A stretch of 64,000 bases of DNA from Catenuloplanes niger (GCF_031458255.1 NZ_JAVDYC010000001.1:3543001-3607000), one strand, 5' to 3'. Numbered from the stretch's first letter, positions 38,084 through 48,329 are shown. Notes: generated from the sequence alone by a model not told the origin. Translations and numbers: made by a program.

Positions 38084-38688
38084 ACGCGCAACACCCGGTA
38101 CCCCTTCTGGCTGGCGTGCCGCTCGACGGTCCAGCCGCGGTCGACCAGCCACTGGTGCAGCGAGTCGCCGCCGAGGTGCCGCGCGATGACCAGCCAGGCG
38201 ACGCCGTCCGGCGCGAGTCGCGGCAGCCAGCGATCGAGCAGGTCGTGCAGCTCCGCCTTGCCGATCCGGATCGGCGGGTTGCTCCAGATCTGATCGAAGA
38301 CCAGGTCAGCGGGTACGTCGTCCGGAGCGCTCACGGTGACGCGGTGCGCGGCGCCGAGCCGCTCCGCGTTCTCCGCCGTCAGCTCGCGGGCGCGCGCGTT
38401 GACGTCCACCGCGTGGACGGTCGCGCCCGGCGCCTCGGTCGCCAGCACGGCCGTGATCGGGCCGAAGCCGCACCCGAGATCGAGGAAGGATCCCTTAGCT
38501 CCCGGTTCCGGGAGGTTTGCCTTTTTGAGCAGAACCGCCGTTCCGGGGTCGAGGCGCGCCGCCGAGAAGACGCCACGCGCCGCGACGAGCACGTAGTCCC
38601 GCCCCTGGACGGTGAACGAGACGTCATGCCGTCCCGCGGGGGCAGCCGGTTCGGCGCTGAAGTAGTGCTCGGCGGTCACGCCCCGCAT
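38071..38688 (-). CDS. Class I SAM-dependent methyltransferase (RsmC-like, MTS domain)
   Basis: 205 residues. Start MRGVTAEHYFSAEP with GGAGG just upstream. It has the RsmC/MTS pattern: TAEHYFSAEP, an N-terminal strand VQGRDYVLVAARGVFS, motif I FLDLGCGFGPIT, AVDVNARARELTAENAERLG, and the catalytic NPPIRIGK for methylation of an exocyclic amine. Single-domain versions are the norm in actinobacteria and are thought to modify guanine in rRNA. The exact target is inferred. The stop codon lies within the first unit of the 25-bp repeat array. Confidence 0.9.
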   Translation of the reverse strand: MRGVTAEHYFSAEPAAPAGRHDVSFTVQGRDYVLVAARGVFSAARLDPGTAVLLKKANLPEPGAKGSFLDLGCGFGPITAVLATEAPGATVHAVDVNARARELTAENAERLGAAHRVTVSAPDDVPADLVFDQIWSNPPIRIGKAELHDLLDRWLPRLAPDGVAWLVIARHLGGDSLHQWLVDRGWTVERHASQKGYRVLRVSRG

Positions 38689-38818
38689 TCTTCCTCCCCG
38701 TTGCCGGCGCTCGGAACCGGGGTTCCGACGCCCGGAAAAAGCAAAATGTCTAATCTGTCGACTCGCGCGCTATGTGGATAGAGGCGAACCGGCCGGGATG
38801 TCCATTACCCTGTGCGAC

Positions 38819-41800
38819 ATGGCGTACGGGCAGCACGGCGGAGCGGACGACGGTCGCCCAGCCGCAGAACACGAACCCCGCTCACGCCGCGCCGCCACCC
38901 CGCCCAGCGGCGGCTGGCCGGCCCTCGACGTCCCCGGCCCCGACGTCAAACTCTGGGACACCGACCGCGCCGGCCCACCCCGCCGCACCCGCGGCGACCT
39001 CCCCGCCTCCGGCGGCCGCACGAATTCCTCCGACGGCCACGCGAACTCCCCCGGTGGCCGCACGGACTCCTCCGGCAGTGGCGGTCGCGTGGACTCCCTT
39101 GGCGGTCACGCGGACTCCAATGCCTCCGGCGGGCGCCGTCGCGCTCCGGAGGCTCCGGCCGGCCGTCGACACGCCGCGCCGGTCACGCCAGGTCCGGGCA
39201 CCGCGACCGCCGGCCGCGCCGGGTCGGGCCCGGCGGCTCCCGCGAATCCGGCCGGCGGTGGCCGGGCCGCGGCGGGGATGGCACCTCCGGCAGGTCCGGC
39301 GGCGTCCGCCCCTCTCAATCCGGCAGGTCCGGCTATCGGACGCCCAGCGGCGGCCTCCTCGGGCAACTTTGCGATTCCCGCCCCCGGACGCCCGCCGGCG
39401 CCCGTCTCGGGGAACCGCGCGATTCCCCCCGCCGGACGCCCGGCGGCGGCCGGCGCGGGCAACCCCGCGATTGCCGCCACCGGACGCCCAGCGGCGCCCG
39501 GTTCGGTCAGCCCCACGCCTCCCGCTGCCACCGGACGCCGAGCGGCCACCGACCCGGTCAACGCCACGCCTCCCACCGCCGGACGCCGACTGGCGACCGA
39601 GCCGGCCAGTTCCGCGGCCTCCGCCGGCGGGCGCCGGGCAGCAGCGGATCCACCGGCCGCGAACCCGGCCGGTGGCGGACGGGCCGCAACGGGCATGACC
39701 GCGCCCACGGGTGCCACCGGTGGGCGCCGTGCCGCGTCGGACGCGTTCACCACTCCTGGAGCCGTCACCACGCCTGGAGCCGTCACCGGCCCGGCCGTCG
39801 TCACGGGCCCGGCAGCCACCGGGCGCCGGGCGGCGCCGGATCTGCAGGCCGCACGACGTTCCGCGGCGGAAGGTCCCGGCCCTGCCGTTCCGGGCGGGCC
39901 GGGGACCGCGTTCGGCGGCCCCCGCACCACCGCGGAGGACGCGGCCGCCCTGATCCGCCGCACTACCGGAGAGACCCCGGCCGCGCGGCGCGCAGCCCCG
40001 GAGGAGCCCGCTTCCGCCGGACGCCGTGCGGCCCCGGATGAGCCGCTTTCCACTGGACGCCGCACAGTCCCGGACGAGCCCATTCCCGCCGGGCGCCGCA
40101 CAGCCCCGGACGAGCCCATTCCCGCCGGGCGCCGCACAGGCGCGACCGAGCCCGCTTCCGCCGGGCGCCGCGCAATCCCGGACGAGGCGCTTCCCGCCGG
40201 ACGCCGCGCAGCCCCGGACGAGCCCGTTTCGGCCGAACCCCGAGCCCGGGCCGAGGATCCCGCAGCGCCGGGTCGGCGTGGCGCCGATGAGCCTCCCGAC
40301 CCGCCGCGCCGCGCCGCGGCGGGCGACGCCCCCGCCGGACGCCGCGCCGCGCCGGAGGGCACAGCCTGGTCCGCGCCCCCGGCCGGGCACCGCGCGGTGC
40401 CCGAGCCCGCCGGATACCCGGCACCGCGGGGCCGCCGCGCGGCGCCGGAACCTGAGCCTCCGGCCGTCGGTGCCGGACACGCCGTCGAGAACGAGCCGGC
40501 CGGCCGGCGCCACGCCGCACCCGGTGAGCACGGTGCACGGCGACGCGCCGACGGGGAGAGTTCCGGCGGCTTCCGGGTCCCGGCCGATTCGGCGGAGGCG
40601 CAGGCCGCCGGTGGGCGCCGGCGCGCGGCCGAGGGTGCGGAGAGCACGGGTTCCTGGCGTCTTCCCGCCGAGCCGGATCCGCGGCTGGCGCCGGAGCCGG
40701 ACGGCACCGCTCCCGAGGCGAGCGGCGGACACCGCCGGGCAGCCGAGGAACCCAGCGGCAGTGGGACGGAACGCTCCGGCGGACATCGACTCGACCCCGC
40801 CGCGGTCGCCACACCCGCGGTCATCCCGCCCGACCAGCCGACGGGCCACCGCGCCCGGCTCGATCCCGCCGCACCCGACCGGCCGACCGGCCACCGCGCC
40901 CGACTCGACACCGCCGCGACCGCCGCACCTGGCCAGCCGACCGGCGACCGCACGCGGCTCGATCCCACCGCAACCGCCGTCGCACCCGATCAGCCGACCG
41001 GCCACCGGACACGGCTCGACCCGTCCGCGACGGCTACACCAGACCAGCCGACCGGGCGCCGTGCACGGCCTGAGTCGGCCGCGGCCGCCGCACCGCATCA
41101 GCCGGCCGCGCGGGACGCGCGTGGACCGAGTGCGAGTGGCTCCCACGCCCTCCCCGAGGCAGCGCCGGGCCGCCAGGTGGTGCCGGGCCGCCGGACCGCT
41201 CCCGAACCCGGGAGCGCGCCCGAGAGCGGCTATCAGCGCCCGGCCCCGAACGATGATCGCGACACCACCGACACCGGTAGCCTCCGACGCCGCCGCGCCG
41301 CCGAGGAACACGCGGCATCGCACGACGACCGCGCCATGACCGACACCGGCAGCCTCCGACGGCGGCGCGCGGCCGAGGGATACCCGGTGCCGGGCGGCGA
41401 GCCGGATCCGGCCGGGCCACCGTCCATGTGGTCGACGCCGCCGGCGCGCGCCGGGTCGGCGCAGGCGCCGCGGGACCGGTTCTCCGCGGAGAAGGAGCCA
41501 CGCGACGGCGACCCGGACGGCGACGTGCCGGCCGGCCGCGGCCGGGGCCCGTGGAACAGCCCGCCCGAGCCCGGCCACACCGGATCGCTGGGCGACCGGA
41601 ACGCACCTGGCACCGTGCGGCCCCGGGGCAGTGCGACGCCGCCGGGAGCGGAGCTGCGCGGTGCGCCGCCGCACGACGATCCCCGGCGCGGCCGGGCCGG
41701 GATCCCGGCGCAGGTCCCGCACGAGCCCACCGCCCCCGCGAGCGCCCGGGCCGCAGTGCCCCCGCCGCACGCCGACGCACACACCATCGGGCCACGGGCG

Positions 41801-43369
41801 CCGCACACCGGCGTCGGCGGCGCCGCCCGGCCGGTGCTTCCGGCCGGCCAGGACGTGGCTCAGGGCGCGGCCCGCCCGCAGCGCGTCCCGGCGGACCGCC
41901 TGCCTCCGGGCACGGGACCGTCCGGCGGCAATCCCACGCTCTCCGGCTCGGCCGCGGTGCCGGTTCCCGGCGCCGTCCCGCCCACCGGCAACGCCTCCGC
42001 CCCCGTCTCCGGTGGCGCGGCCGTCCCGCCCGCGCGCGGCGGCGCGTCAGTACCCGGCCGCGCCCAGCTTCCCGGCCGCACCCAGCTTCCCGGCCGAGCC
42101 CAACCCGGCCAAGCCGAGCCCCCCGGCCACGTCCACCCCGCCGGCCAAGCCCAGCCGGTCGCCCAGGCGCCACCACTCGGCCAAGCCCGGGTGTCCGGCC
42201 ACGCCCAGCCACCCGCCCCGGCCCAGCCACCCGCCCCGGCCCAGCCGTCCGGCCGGGCCCAGTTGCCCGGCCGGGCTCCCACCACCGGTGGCCGGGACCC
42301 CGCACCGGTCCCGCACCCCGGCGGATCGGCCGCCGTCGGCCCGCGCCAGGGTGGCCGCTTCGACGGGCCGCCGGTCCCGCACCCGGAGGCCTCCGGCCCG
42401 CACTACCGCCACGACACGTCCAGGGCGATCCGGCTGAGCTCGGACAGCTCCGGCATCTACCGTCCGGGCCGGGACGCGGACGGTGCCGGCACCGACCGGC
42501 CGGGCGAGGATCCCCCCGAGTCCGGCGGCCACCGTCCGGAAACGGCGTCCGACGTCTCCGGGACCTCGCTCGCCACCCGCCCGCCGAGCACGGTCGCGCG
42601 GATCACGCCGGACCCGGCCGTACCGGCGCAGCCGGAGGACGGCCCGGCGCCCGCGGCCGAGCCGCGCAAGCCCTGGCAGATGCTGGTCGGCGCGCTGACC
42701 GTACTGGTGCTGGTGGCCGTGTGCGGGCTCAGTTCGTTCTTCATCCTGGCGGACGAGCAGAGCGGCCGGGACGCGCGGGCGGCCGGCGGCAACGCGCAGG
42801 CGACCGCGGAGGCGCGCGACATCAGTTCGCGCGGCGTGGACGGCGAACCGCTGACCACGAACGAGGTCTTCCCCGCGGGCACGATCGCGATCACCCCGCA
42901 GGAGCCGCCGTACACGGTGCTGAAGACCGAGCAGCTCGACGACTGCGGCAAGGCCGCGGCCGGTGAGATCCCGCAGCTCCTCAAGGATCTGGGCTGCAAC
43001 CAGGTGGTCCGCGGCACCATGCGCTCGCCCGACTCCGGCTACCTGGTCACCGCCGGCGTGTTCAACCTGGAGGACGAGACCGGCGCGAAGTGGGCGCACG
43101 AGCAGATCAAGGGCATGGTCGACGGCCAGAGGGGCCGGTTCGCCGGGATGAACGCGGGTGCGGGCACCGAGGCGGTGGAGCAGTCGTCCGCGCAGGTCGG
43201 GTGGAACATCCGCGGTCACTACCTGGCGTACTGCGTGATCGCCCGCGCGGACGGCGAGAAGATCATCGACGGCGACCCGAAGGCCCGGCAGATCCTCTAC
43301 GACATGGTCGAGCTGCACCTGCGCAACGGCGTGCTGGAGAAGCGCGCCACCCAGCCGATCAAGAACTGA
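38819..43369 (+). CDS. Giant low-complexity membrane protein with extracytoplasmic C-terminal domain
   Basis: About 1516 residues; family not recognised. The first ~1250 residues are Pro/Ala/Arg/Gly-rich and predicted disordered and cytoplasmic, with repeat families: GRPAA...NPAI units (39330-39610), 12-residue GRRAAPDEP-type units (39980-40260), DQPTGHRARLDP units (40830-41080), a duplicated TDTGSLRRRRAAE (41252-41378), and short PGRAQL/PPAPAQ units (42050-42290). A single membrane helix follows (WQMLVGALTVLVLVAVCGL, about 1287-1306), then an outer domain of about 190 residues with three Cys (DDCGKAA, LGCNQVV, AYCVIA). The start is uncertain: ATG 38819, ATG 38798 or GTG 38774, none with a good Shine-Dalgarno. 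The 3' end overlaps truA by 11 bp. Confidence 0.7.
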   Translation: MAYGQHGGADDGRPAAEHEPRSRRAATPPSGGWPALDVPGPDVKLWDTDRAGPPRRTRGDLPASGGRTNSSDGHANSPGGRTDSSGSGGRVDSLGGHADSNASGGRRRAPEAPAGRRHAAPVTPGPGTATAGRAGSGPAAPANPAGGGRAAAGMAPPAGPAASAPLNPAGPAIGRPAAASSGNFAIPAPGRPPAPVSGNRAIPPAGRPAAAGAGNPAIAATGRPAAPGSVSPTPPAATGRRAATDPVNATPPTAGRRLATEPASSAASAGGRRAAADPPAANPAGGGRAATGMTAPTGATGGRRAASDAFTTPGAVTTPGAVTGPAVVTGPAATGRRAAPDLQAARRSAAEGPGPAVPGGPGTAFGGPRTTAEDAAALIRRTTGETPAARRAAPEEPASAGRRAAPDEPLSTGRRTVPDEPIPAGRRTAPDEPIPAGRRTGATEPASAGRRAIPDEALPAGRRAAPDEPVSAEPRARAEDPAAPGRRGADEPPDPPRRAAAGDAPAGRRAAPEGTAWSAPPAGHRAVPEPAGYPAPRGRRAAPEPEPPAVGAGHAVENEPAGRRHAAPGEHGARRRADGESSGGFRVPADSAEAQAAGGRRRAAEGAESTGSWRLPAEPDPRLAPEPDGTAPEASGGHRRAAEEPSGSGTERSGGHRLDPAAVATPAVIPPDQPTGHRARLDPAAPDRPTGHRARLDTAATAAPGQPTGDRTRLDPTATAVAPDQPTGHRTRLDPSATATPDQPTGRRARPESAAAAAPHQPAARDARGPSASGSHALPEAAPGRQVVPGRRTAPEPGSAPESGYQRPAPNDDRDTTDTGSLRRRRAAEEHAASHDDRAMTDTGSLRRRRAAEGYPVPGGEPDPAGPPSMWSTPPARAGSAQAPRDRFSAEKEPRDGDPDGDVPAGRGRGPWNSPPEPGHTGSLGDRNAPGTVRPRGSATPPGAELRGAPPHDDPRRGRAGIPAQVPHEPTAPASARAAVPPPHADAHTIGPRAPHTGVGGAARPVLPAGQDVAQGAARPQRVPADRLPPGTGPSGGNPTLSGSAAVPVPGAVPPTGNASAPVSGGAAVPPARGGASVPGRAQLPGRTQLPGRAQPGQAEPPGHVHPAGQAQPVAQAPPLGQARVSGHAQPPAPAQPPAPAQPSGRAQLPGRAPTTGGRDPAPVPHPGGSAAVGPRQGGRFDGPPVPHPEASGPHYRHDTSRAIRLSSDSSGIYRPGRDADGAGTDRPGEDPPESGGHRPETASDVSGTSLATRPPSTVARITPDPAVPAQPEDGPAPAAEPRKPWQMLVGALTVLVLVAVCGLSSFFILADEQSGRDARAAGGNAQATAEARDISSRGVDGEPLTTNEVFPAGTIAITPQEPPYTVLKTEQLDDCGKAAAGEIPQLLKDLGCNQVVRGTMRSPDSGYLVTAGVFNLEDETGAKWAHEQIKGMVDGQRGRFAGMNAGAGTEAVEQSSAQVGWNIRGHYLAYCVIARADGEKIIDGDPKARQILYDMVELHLRNGVLEKRATQPIKN

Positions 43370-44174
43370 GCGTACGGATCCGTCGGGTCGCCTCGGCGCG
43401 CGCGGCGAACTCGTCCGCGTCCGGGTAGCCGACCGCGACCAGCGTCAGTCCGTGCGCCGGCGCGACCGTGACCTCGCTGGACCGCGCGGTGAGCCGCAGC
43501 AGCGAGGCCGGCCACTCCGGCGGGCGGCGCCCGTCACCGACGTGCAGCATCGCGCCGACCAGGCTGCGCACCATGGCCTGGCAGAACGCGTCCGCCTGCA
43601 CGGTAGCGACCAGCACGCCGTCGAGGTCGCGGCCCCACTCCAGGCGGTTGATCGCCCGTACCGTGGTGGCGTGTTCCTTGCGGCGGCAGAACGCGGCGAA
43701 GTCGTGCTCGCCGACCAGCCCGGCCGCGGCCGCGTTGAGCAGCGCGGGGTCGAGCGTGCGCGGCCAGGCCAGCGTGTCGTGGCGGCGCAGCGGCTCGGCG
43801 CCGTGCACCGCGTCCGTGACCCGGTAGCGGTAGCGCCGGAACGTGGCCGAGAACCGCGCGTCGAACGTCTCCGGCACCTCGGTGGCCGCGTGCACCCGCA
43901 CGTCGCCGGGGAGCAGCGCCGCGAGCCGCCGCAGCAGCGTGGGTGCGGTCCCGGTCCAGGCCTCCGCGGGCAGGTCGATGTGGCACACCTGGCCGGTCGC
44001 GTGCACGCCCGCGTCGGTTCGCCCGGCCACCACCATGCCGAAGGCCGTGTCGGAGCCGAAGAGCCGGCCCAGGGCCTCCAGGAGCACCCCCGCGACGGTA
44101 CGGCGGGTGGGCTGCACCGCCCAGCCGGAGAAGTCGGTGCCGTCGTAGGCGACGTCCAGGCGTACCCGTGGCAT
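43359..44174 (-). CDS. truA: tRNA pseudouridine(38-40) synthase
   Basis: Isomerises uridines in the tRNA anticodon stem-loop. 271 residues. Start MPRVRLDVAYDGTDFSGWA, with AGGAG upstream; the catalytic Asp is in the VVAGRTDAGVHATGQV motif. RYRYRV and the C-terminal CQAMVRSLVGAMLHVGDG are also conserved. ATG 44174 is preferred to an in-frame start at 44198 because the latter lies in the rplQ terminator. It follows rplQ in the common actinobacterial order. The 3' end overlaps the convergent giant gene. Confidence 0.97.
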   Translation of the reverse strand: MPRVRLDVAYDGTDFSGWAVQPTRRTVAGVLLEALGRLFGSDTAFGMVVAGRTDAGVHATGQVCHIDLPAEAWTGTAPTLLRRLAALLPGDVRVHAATEVPETFDARFSATFRRYRYRVTDAVHGAEPLRRHDTLAWPRTLDPALLNAAAAGLVGEHDFAAFCRRKEHATTVRAINRLEWGRDLDGVLVATVQADAFCQAMVRSLVGAMLHVGDGRRPPEWPASLLRLTARSSEVTVAPAHGLTLVAVGYPDADEFAARAEATRRIRTLSS

Positions 44175-44190
44175 GAGAAGCTCCTGATCC

Positions 44191-44231
44191 AAAAGCACGG
44201 CCCGGTCTCCAGGAAGGAGACCGGGCCGTGC
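44191..44231 (-). terminator. Rho-independent terminator of the infA-rplQ operon
   Basis: GCACGGCCCGGTCTCC (44195-44210) and GGAGACCGGGCCGTGC (44216-44231) form a perfect 16-bp stem. On the minus strand it is followed by TTTT. It is 12 bp after the rplQ stop and separates it from truA, which would need read-through or its own promoter. Confidence 0.93.
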
Positions 44232-44243
44232 GGAAAGACGGAC

Positions 44244-44819
44244 TTACTTGTCGTCGCCCTCGGCCTGCGTGCCGGGGCCGTCCGCGTCCTTGTCACCGGA
44301 GGCGGAGACCGGCGCGTCGGCGTCCTGGTCGGCGTCGGTGTCCGCGGAGTCCGACGAGGTCGTGGCCGGAGCCTCGTCCTCGCGGGCCAGCGCCTCCACC
44401 TTGTCCTGCTGGCGAGCGGCCTTCTTGGCGGCCTTGGTCGGGCCGGTGACGGCCGCGACCTCGAGCGCCTCGACCAGCTCGATGATCGCCATCGGAGCGG
44501 CGTCGCCGCGGCGCGGCCCGGTCTTCACGATCCGGGTGTAGCCGCCGGGACGGTTCTCGAACCGCGGGGCGATCTTGTCGAACAGCTCGAACACCACGTC
44601 CTTGTCGCGGACGACGGTGAGCACCCGCCGACGCGAGTGCAGGTCGCCCCGCTTGGCCTTGGTGATCAGCTGCTCGGCCAGCGGACGGACCCGCCGGGCC
44701 TTGGCTTCCGTGGTCTTGATCTTCCCGTGCCGGAACAGCTCGGTGGCCAGGTTGGCCAGGATGAGCCGCTCGTGCGCGGGTCCGCCGCCGAGGCGGGCTC
44801 CCTTGGTGGGCGTGGGCAT
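44244..44819 (-). CDS. rplQ: 50S ribosomal protein L17
   Basis: 191 residues. The L17 core (1-120) starts [21 protein letters not shown] and includes [23 protein letters not shown] and [20 protein letters not shown]. The last ~65 residues are an acidic Asp/Ala/Thr-rich tail, longer than in E. coli L17 but seen in actinobacteria. It is the last gene of the alpha-operon type cluster. Confidence 0.97.
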   Translation of the reverse strand: MPTPTKGARLGGGPAHERLILANLATELFRHGKIKTTEAKARRVRPLAEQLITKAKRGDLHSRRRVLTVVRDKDVVFELFDKIAPRFENRPGGYTRIVKTGPRRGDAAPMAIIELVEALEVAAVTGPTKAAKKAARQQDKVEALAREDEAPATTSSDSADTDADQDADAPVSASGDKDADGPGTQAEGDDK

Positions 44820-44868
44820 TTCGGTGCTCCTGAATACGCTTCAGCCGGAGACAACCCGGCGGGGAAAA

Positions 44869-45891
44869 TTACAGCTGCTCGGTCTCGCGGTAGTCGTCGC
44901 TGTCGTAGTCGACCTCGCCGAACGAGTCCACGACGTTGGTCGGGTCGAAGGAGGGCGCGGAGTCCTTCAGGCCCAGGCCCATGCCGGCCAGCTTCATCTT
45001 GACCTCGTCGATGCTCTTCTGCCCGAAATTCCTTATATCGAGGAGATCAGCTTCCGTGCGCCCGATGAGTTCGCCCACGGTGTTGATGCCCTCGCGCTTG
45101 AGGCAGTTGTAGGACCGGACCGTGAGGTCCAGCTCCTCGATCGGCAGCGCCAGGTCGGCGGCCAGCTGCGCGTCCTGCGGAGACGGCCCGATGTCGATGC
45201 CCTCGGCGGTCTCGTCCAGCTCGCGGCAGAGACCGAACAGCTCGACCAGGGTCGAACCGGCGGACGCCAGCGCGGTACGCGGGGAGATGGACGCCTTGGT
45301 CTCGACGTCGATGATCAGCCGGTCGAAGTCCGTGCGCTGCTCGACACGGGTGGCCTCGACGCGGTAGGTCACCTTCATCACCGGCGTGTAGATCGAGTCG
45401 ACGGGAATCCGCCCGATCTCCGCACCGGCCTGCTTGTTCTGCGCGGCGGTGACGTAGCCCCGGCCCCGCTCGACGGTCAGCTCCATGTCGAGCCGGCCCT
45501 TGCCGTTCAGCGTGGCCAGCTTCAGGTCGGGGTTGTGCACGGAGACGCCGGCCGGGGGCTGGATGTCCCCCGCGGTGACGTCGCCCGGGCCCGCCTTGCG
45601 CAGGTACATGCTGACCGGCTCGTCGTGCTCGGAGCTGACGCACAGCTCCTTCACGTTCATGACGAGCTCGACCACGTCCTCCTTGACGCCCGGGATCGTG
45701 GTGAACTCGTGCAGCACGCCGTCGACCTTGATGCTGGTGACCGCCGCACCCGGGATCGAGGAGAGCAGGGTACGACGAAGCGAGTTGCCGAGCGTGTAGC
45801 CGAAGCCGGGCTCGAGCGGCTCGATGATGAACTTCGAGCGGGTCTCGCTGATCGGCTCCTCGGAGAGGGCCGGCCGCTGGGTGATAAGCAC
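44869..45891 (-). CDS. rpoA: DNA-directed RNA polymerase subunit alpha
   Basis: A 340-residue alpha subunit starting at GTG 45891. The N-terminal assembly domain has [31 protein letters not shown]. The C-terminal domain (about 245-315) contains [22 protein letters not shown] and [16 protein letters not shown], the DNA/activator-contacting helices. A short acidic tail follows. It sits between rpsD and rplQ, the standard position. Confidence 0.99.
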   Translation of the reverse strand: MLITQRPALSEEPISETRSKFIIEPLEPGFGYTLGNSLRRTLLSSIPGAAVTSIKVDGVLHEFTTIPGVKEDVVELVMNVKELCVSSEHDEPVSMYLRKAGPGDVTAGDIQPPAGVSVHNPDLKLATLNGKGRLDMELTVERGRGYVTAAQNKQAGAEIGRIPVDSIYTPVMKVTYRVEATRVEQRTDFDRLIIDVETKASISPRTALASAGSTLVELFGLCRELDETAEGIDIGPSPQDAQLAADLALPIEELDLTVRSYNCLKREGINTVGELIGRTEADLLDIRNFGQKSIDEVKMKLAGMGLGLKDSAPSFDPTNVVDSFGEVDYDSDDYRETEQL

Positions 45892-45982
45892 AGAACTTCT
45901 TCTTTCGTTCGGGGCAGCCGCTATTTGCTGCCCAAACTTGACGACCGGCGGCGCCTCCGAGAGGCGCCGCCGGACAACAGCC

Positions 45983-46609
45983 TTACTTGGAGTAAAGCTC
46001 GACGATCAGCTGCTCCTGGACCTGCGTGTCAATGACCTGCCGGCTCGGGAGCGAGTGGACCAGAACCTTGAACTGGCTCGGGATCGACTCCAGCCACGCC
46101 GGGATCGTCTTGGAGCCGGCCTGGGCCGCGGCGACGACGAACGGGGTCATCTCGCGAGACTTCTCGCGGACCTCGATGATGTCGTGCTCCTTGATCCGGT
46201 ACGACGGGATGTCGACCTTCTTGCCGTTCACCAGGAAGTGACCGTGCTTGACCAGCTGCCGCGCCTGGTCGCGCGACGAGGCCCAGCCGGACCGGTAGAC
46301 GGCGTTGTCGAGACGGGTCTCCAGGATCTGGAGCAGGACCTCACCGGTCTTGCCCTTCTTGGAGACGGCCTCGTCGTAGTAACCGCGGAACTGCTTCTCC
46401 AGCACGCCGTACACCCGGCGGGCCTTCTGCTTCTCGCGGTGCTGGAGCAGGTACTCCGACTCCTTGGTCCGACCGCGGCCGTGCTGGCCGGGCGGGAACG
46501 GACGGGACTCGAAGGGGCACTTCGGTCCGTCGCACTTGCTGCCCTTGAGGAACAGCTTCATCTTCTCGCGCCGGCAACGGCGGCAGTCGGCACCCGTGTA
46601 ACGAGCCAT
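45983..46609 (-). CDS. rpsD: 30S ribosomal protein S4
   Basis: 208 residues. It begins [23 protein letters not shown] and holds a zinc-binding Cys cluster (CRRCRRE...CDGPKCPFE), so this is the C+ type S4. The S4 RNA-binding domain is around 95-160 ([25 protein letters not shown], then the [19 protein letters not shown] segment). In many bacteria S4 represses this operon; that is known from the family, not seen here. Confidence 0.98.
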   Translation of the reverse strand: MARYTGADCRRCRREKMKLFLKGSKCDGPKCPFESRPFPPGQHGRGRTKESEYLLQHREKQKARRVYGVLEKQFRGYYDEAVSKKGKTGEVLLQILETRLDNAVYRSGWASSRDQARQLVKHGHFLVNGKKVDIPSYRIKEHDIIEVREKSREMTPFVVAAAQAGSKTIPAWLESIPSQFKVLVHSLPSRQVIDTQVQEQLIVELYSK

Positions 46610-46625
46610 CTTCTTCCTCTACCTC

Positions 46626-47033
46626 TCAGACCCGGCGACGCTTAGGCGGACGGCACCCGTTGTGCGGCTGCGGCGTGACGTCGGAGATCTGACCGACCTC
46701 GAGGCCGACGGCCTGCAGCGAACGGATGGCGGTCTCCCGGCCGGAACCGGGGCCCTTGACGAACACGTCGACCTTGCGCATGCCGTGCTCCATGGCGCGA
46801 CGCGCGGCGGCCTCGGCGGCCATCTGCGCGGCGAACGGAGTCGACTTGCGGGAGCCCTTGAAGCCCACCTGGCCGGCGGAGGCCCAGGAGATGACAGCAC
46901 CGGTCGGGTCCGTGATGGACACGATGGTGTTGTTGAAGGTGCTCTTGATGTGCGCCTGCCCGTGGGCGACGTTCTTGCGTTCCTTGCGCCGGACCTTCTT
47001 GACTGCGGCCCCAGCGCGTGCCTTGGGTGGCAT
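46626..47033 (-). CDS. rpsK: 30S ribosomal protein S11
   Basis: 135 residues. Conserved stretches are [56 protein letters not shown] and the C-terminal [16 protein letters not shown]. It lies 16 bp upstream of rpsD. The first ~12 residues are basic ([13 protein letters not shown]), typical for actinobacteria. Confidence 0.98.
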   Translation of the reverse strand: MPPKARAGAAVKKVRRKERKNVAHGQAHIKSTFNNTIVSITDPTGAVISWASAGQVGFKGSRKSTPFAAQMAAEAAARRAMEHGMRKVDVFVKGPGSGRETAIRSLQAVGLEVGQISDVTPQPHNGCRPPKRRRV

Positions 47034-47072
47034 AAGCTCTCTGCGCTCCTATATGGGTGAGATCGGGACTTA

Positions 47073-47453
47073 CTACTTCTTGCCGGGCTTCTTCTTGCCG
47101 GCGACGGTGCGCTTCGGACCCTTGCGGGTACGAGCGTTCGTCCGGGTCCGCTGACCGCGGACCGGGAGACCCCGACGGTGCCGGATGCCGGCGTAGCAGC
47201 CGATCTCGACCTTGCGGCGAATATCCGCGGCGACCTCGCGGCGCAGGTCGCCCTCTACCTTGAAGTTCCCCTCGATGTAGTCGCGCAGCTGCACGACTTC
47301 CTCATCGGTGAGGTCCTTGGCGCGCTTGTTCGGGTCGATGCCGGTGGCGGCCAGCGCCTCGACGGCGCGGGTCCGTCCGACCCCGAAGATGTAGGTGAGC
47401 GCGATCTCCATCCGCTTCTCGCGGGGGAGGTCGACGCCGACTAGACGTGCCAT
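47073..47453 (-). CDS. rpsM: 30S ribosomal protein S13
   Basis: 126 residues starting [21 protein letters not shown]. The helix-two-turns-helix part ([14 protein letters not shown]) and the basic C-terminal arm ([21 protein letters not shown]) that contacts tRNA are present. The sequence AGTTGAGGAG precedes the ATG. A 176-bp gap separates it from rpmJ. Confidence 0.98.
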   Translation of the reverse strand: MARLVGVDLPREKRMEIALTYIFGVGRTRAVEALAATGIDPNKRAKDLTDEEVVQLRDYIEGNFKVEGDLRREVAADIRRKVEIGCYAGIRHRRGLPVRGQRTRTNARTRKGPKRTVAGKKKPGKK

Positions 47454-47629
47454 GTGCGGGCGTACTCCTCAACTTCTTCTCACGGAGGTCTGCGCCGTCC
47501 CCTCCCCCGCACTGGCGCGTGTGCGCCTGCCCGGCGGGGCCCCGGCCTCCGACCGGGGGTGTACCGCGACGTATCGCGGCGGGAACGAACTGTCGTTGTC
47601 GGGGGCGCGTCGGACCCCGTTCGCCAGAA

Positions 47630-47743
47630 TCAGCCCTGGCGCTGCTTGTGGCGCGGGTCCTCACAAATGATCATGACCCGGCCGTGCCGGCGGATGACGC
47701 GGCACTTGTTGCAGATCTTCTTGACGCTCGGCTTGACCTTCAC
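47630..47743 (-). CDS. rpmJ: 50S ribosomal protein L36
   Basis: A 37-residue protein translated from GTG 47743: it begins [19 protein letters not shown] and ends DPRHKQRQG. The zinc ribbon ligands Cys11, Cys14, Cys27 and His32 are intact, so this is the zinc-binding (C+) form. AAAGG lies 6 nt before the GTG. It sits between infA and rpsM as in most actinobacteria. Confidence 0.97.
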   Translation of the reverse strand: MKVKPSVKKICNKCRVIRRHGRVMIICEDPRHKQRQG

Positions 47744-47852
47744 GGTGCGCCTTTGCTGTTCATCCGTGACACCGGCACGGCACGATCGCCGCCCGGCAGG
47801 CACGGGTGACGGACACAGGAAATCCCGCCCCGTCGATCAAATAGCGGTGGGC

Positions 47853-48074
47853 TTACTTGTACCGATAGACGATGCGCCCACGGGTGAGATCGTATGGAGA
47901 CAGTTCCACGACGACCCGGTCCTCGGGCAGAATGCGGATGTAGTGCTGCCGCATTTTGCCGCTGATGTGAGCCAGCACCTTGTGACCGTTGGCGAGCTCC
48001 ACCCTGAACATTGCGTTCGGCAGTGGCTCGATCACTCGGCCTTCGATCTCGATGGCTCCGTCTTTCTTCGGCAT
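47853..48074 (-). CDS. infA: Translation initiation factor IF-1
   Basis: A 73-residue S1-fold protein starting [20 protein letters not shown], containing [20 protein letters not shown], and ending [18 protein letters not shown] 48074 is the family start with GGAGG 4 nt upstream; the frame stays open for 52 codons further but that part lacks family residues. It begins a seven-gene operon (infA to rplQ). Confidence 0.99.
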   Translation of the reverse strand: MPKKDGAIEIEGRVIEPLPNAMFRVELANGHKVLAHISGKMRQHYIRILPEDRVVVELSPYDLTRGRIVYRYK

Positions 48075-48232
48075 GTCCTCCGCTACCTGACAATCGGTTA
48101 TGGGACGAGCACACAACGCCACTCGCGAAGCAGAGATCACTTCGCGCCAGCCGCGGCTCCGCCGACCCGAGAACGGGCATCCACCGAAGCGCTGGTGGAC
48201 ATGACGGAAGGGACGCTGTGCGCCAATCAACG

Positions 48233-48262
48233 AGTGTACGCCGCGCGTTACATCGACACCAA
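48233..48262 (-). promoter_or_regulatory. Candidate promoter of the infA operon
   Basis: On the minus strand, TTGGTG (48257-48262) and TACACT (48233-48238) are 18 bp apart. The 5' UTR would be about 150 nt. The 255-bp gap between the DUF1707 gene and infA holds nothing else I recognise. Confidence 0.5.
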
Positions 48263-48329
48263 ACCGAGGTCACGCAACCCGCGGTCGGGTGTGTCGCGAG
48301 CCGTCGATAACGGGACGTAACGGGTCAAA

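Noticed and set aside
38882-41806. A 974-codon minus-strand frame opposite the second giant protein
   Set aside because: Arises from Pro/Ala/Arg codon mirror effects in a very GC-rich repeat region. The plus frame is preferred for its membrane helix and ordered C-terminal domain. Because both are low complexity, some doubt about the exact coding extent remains.
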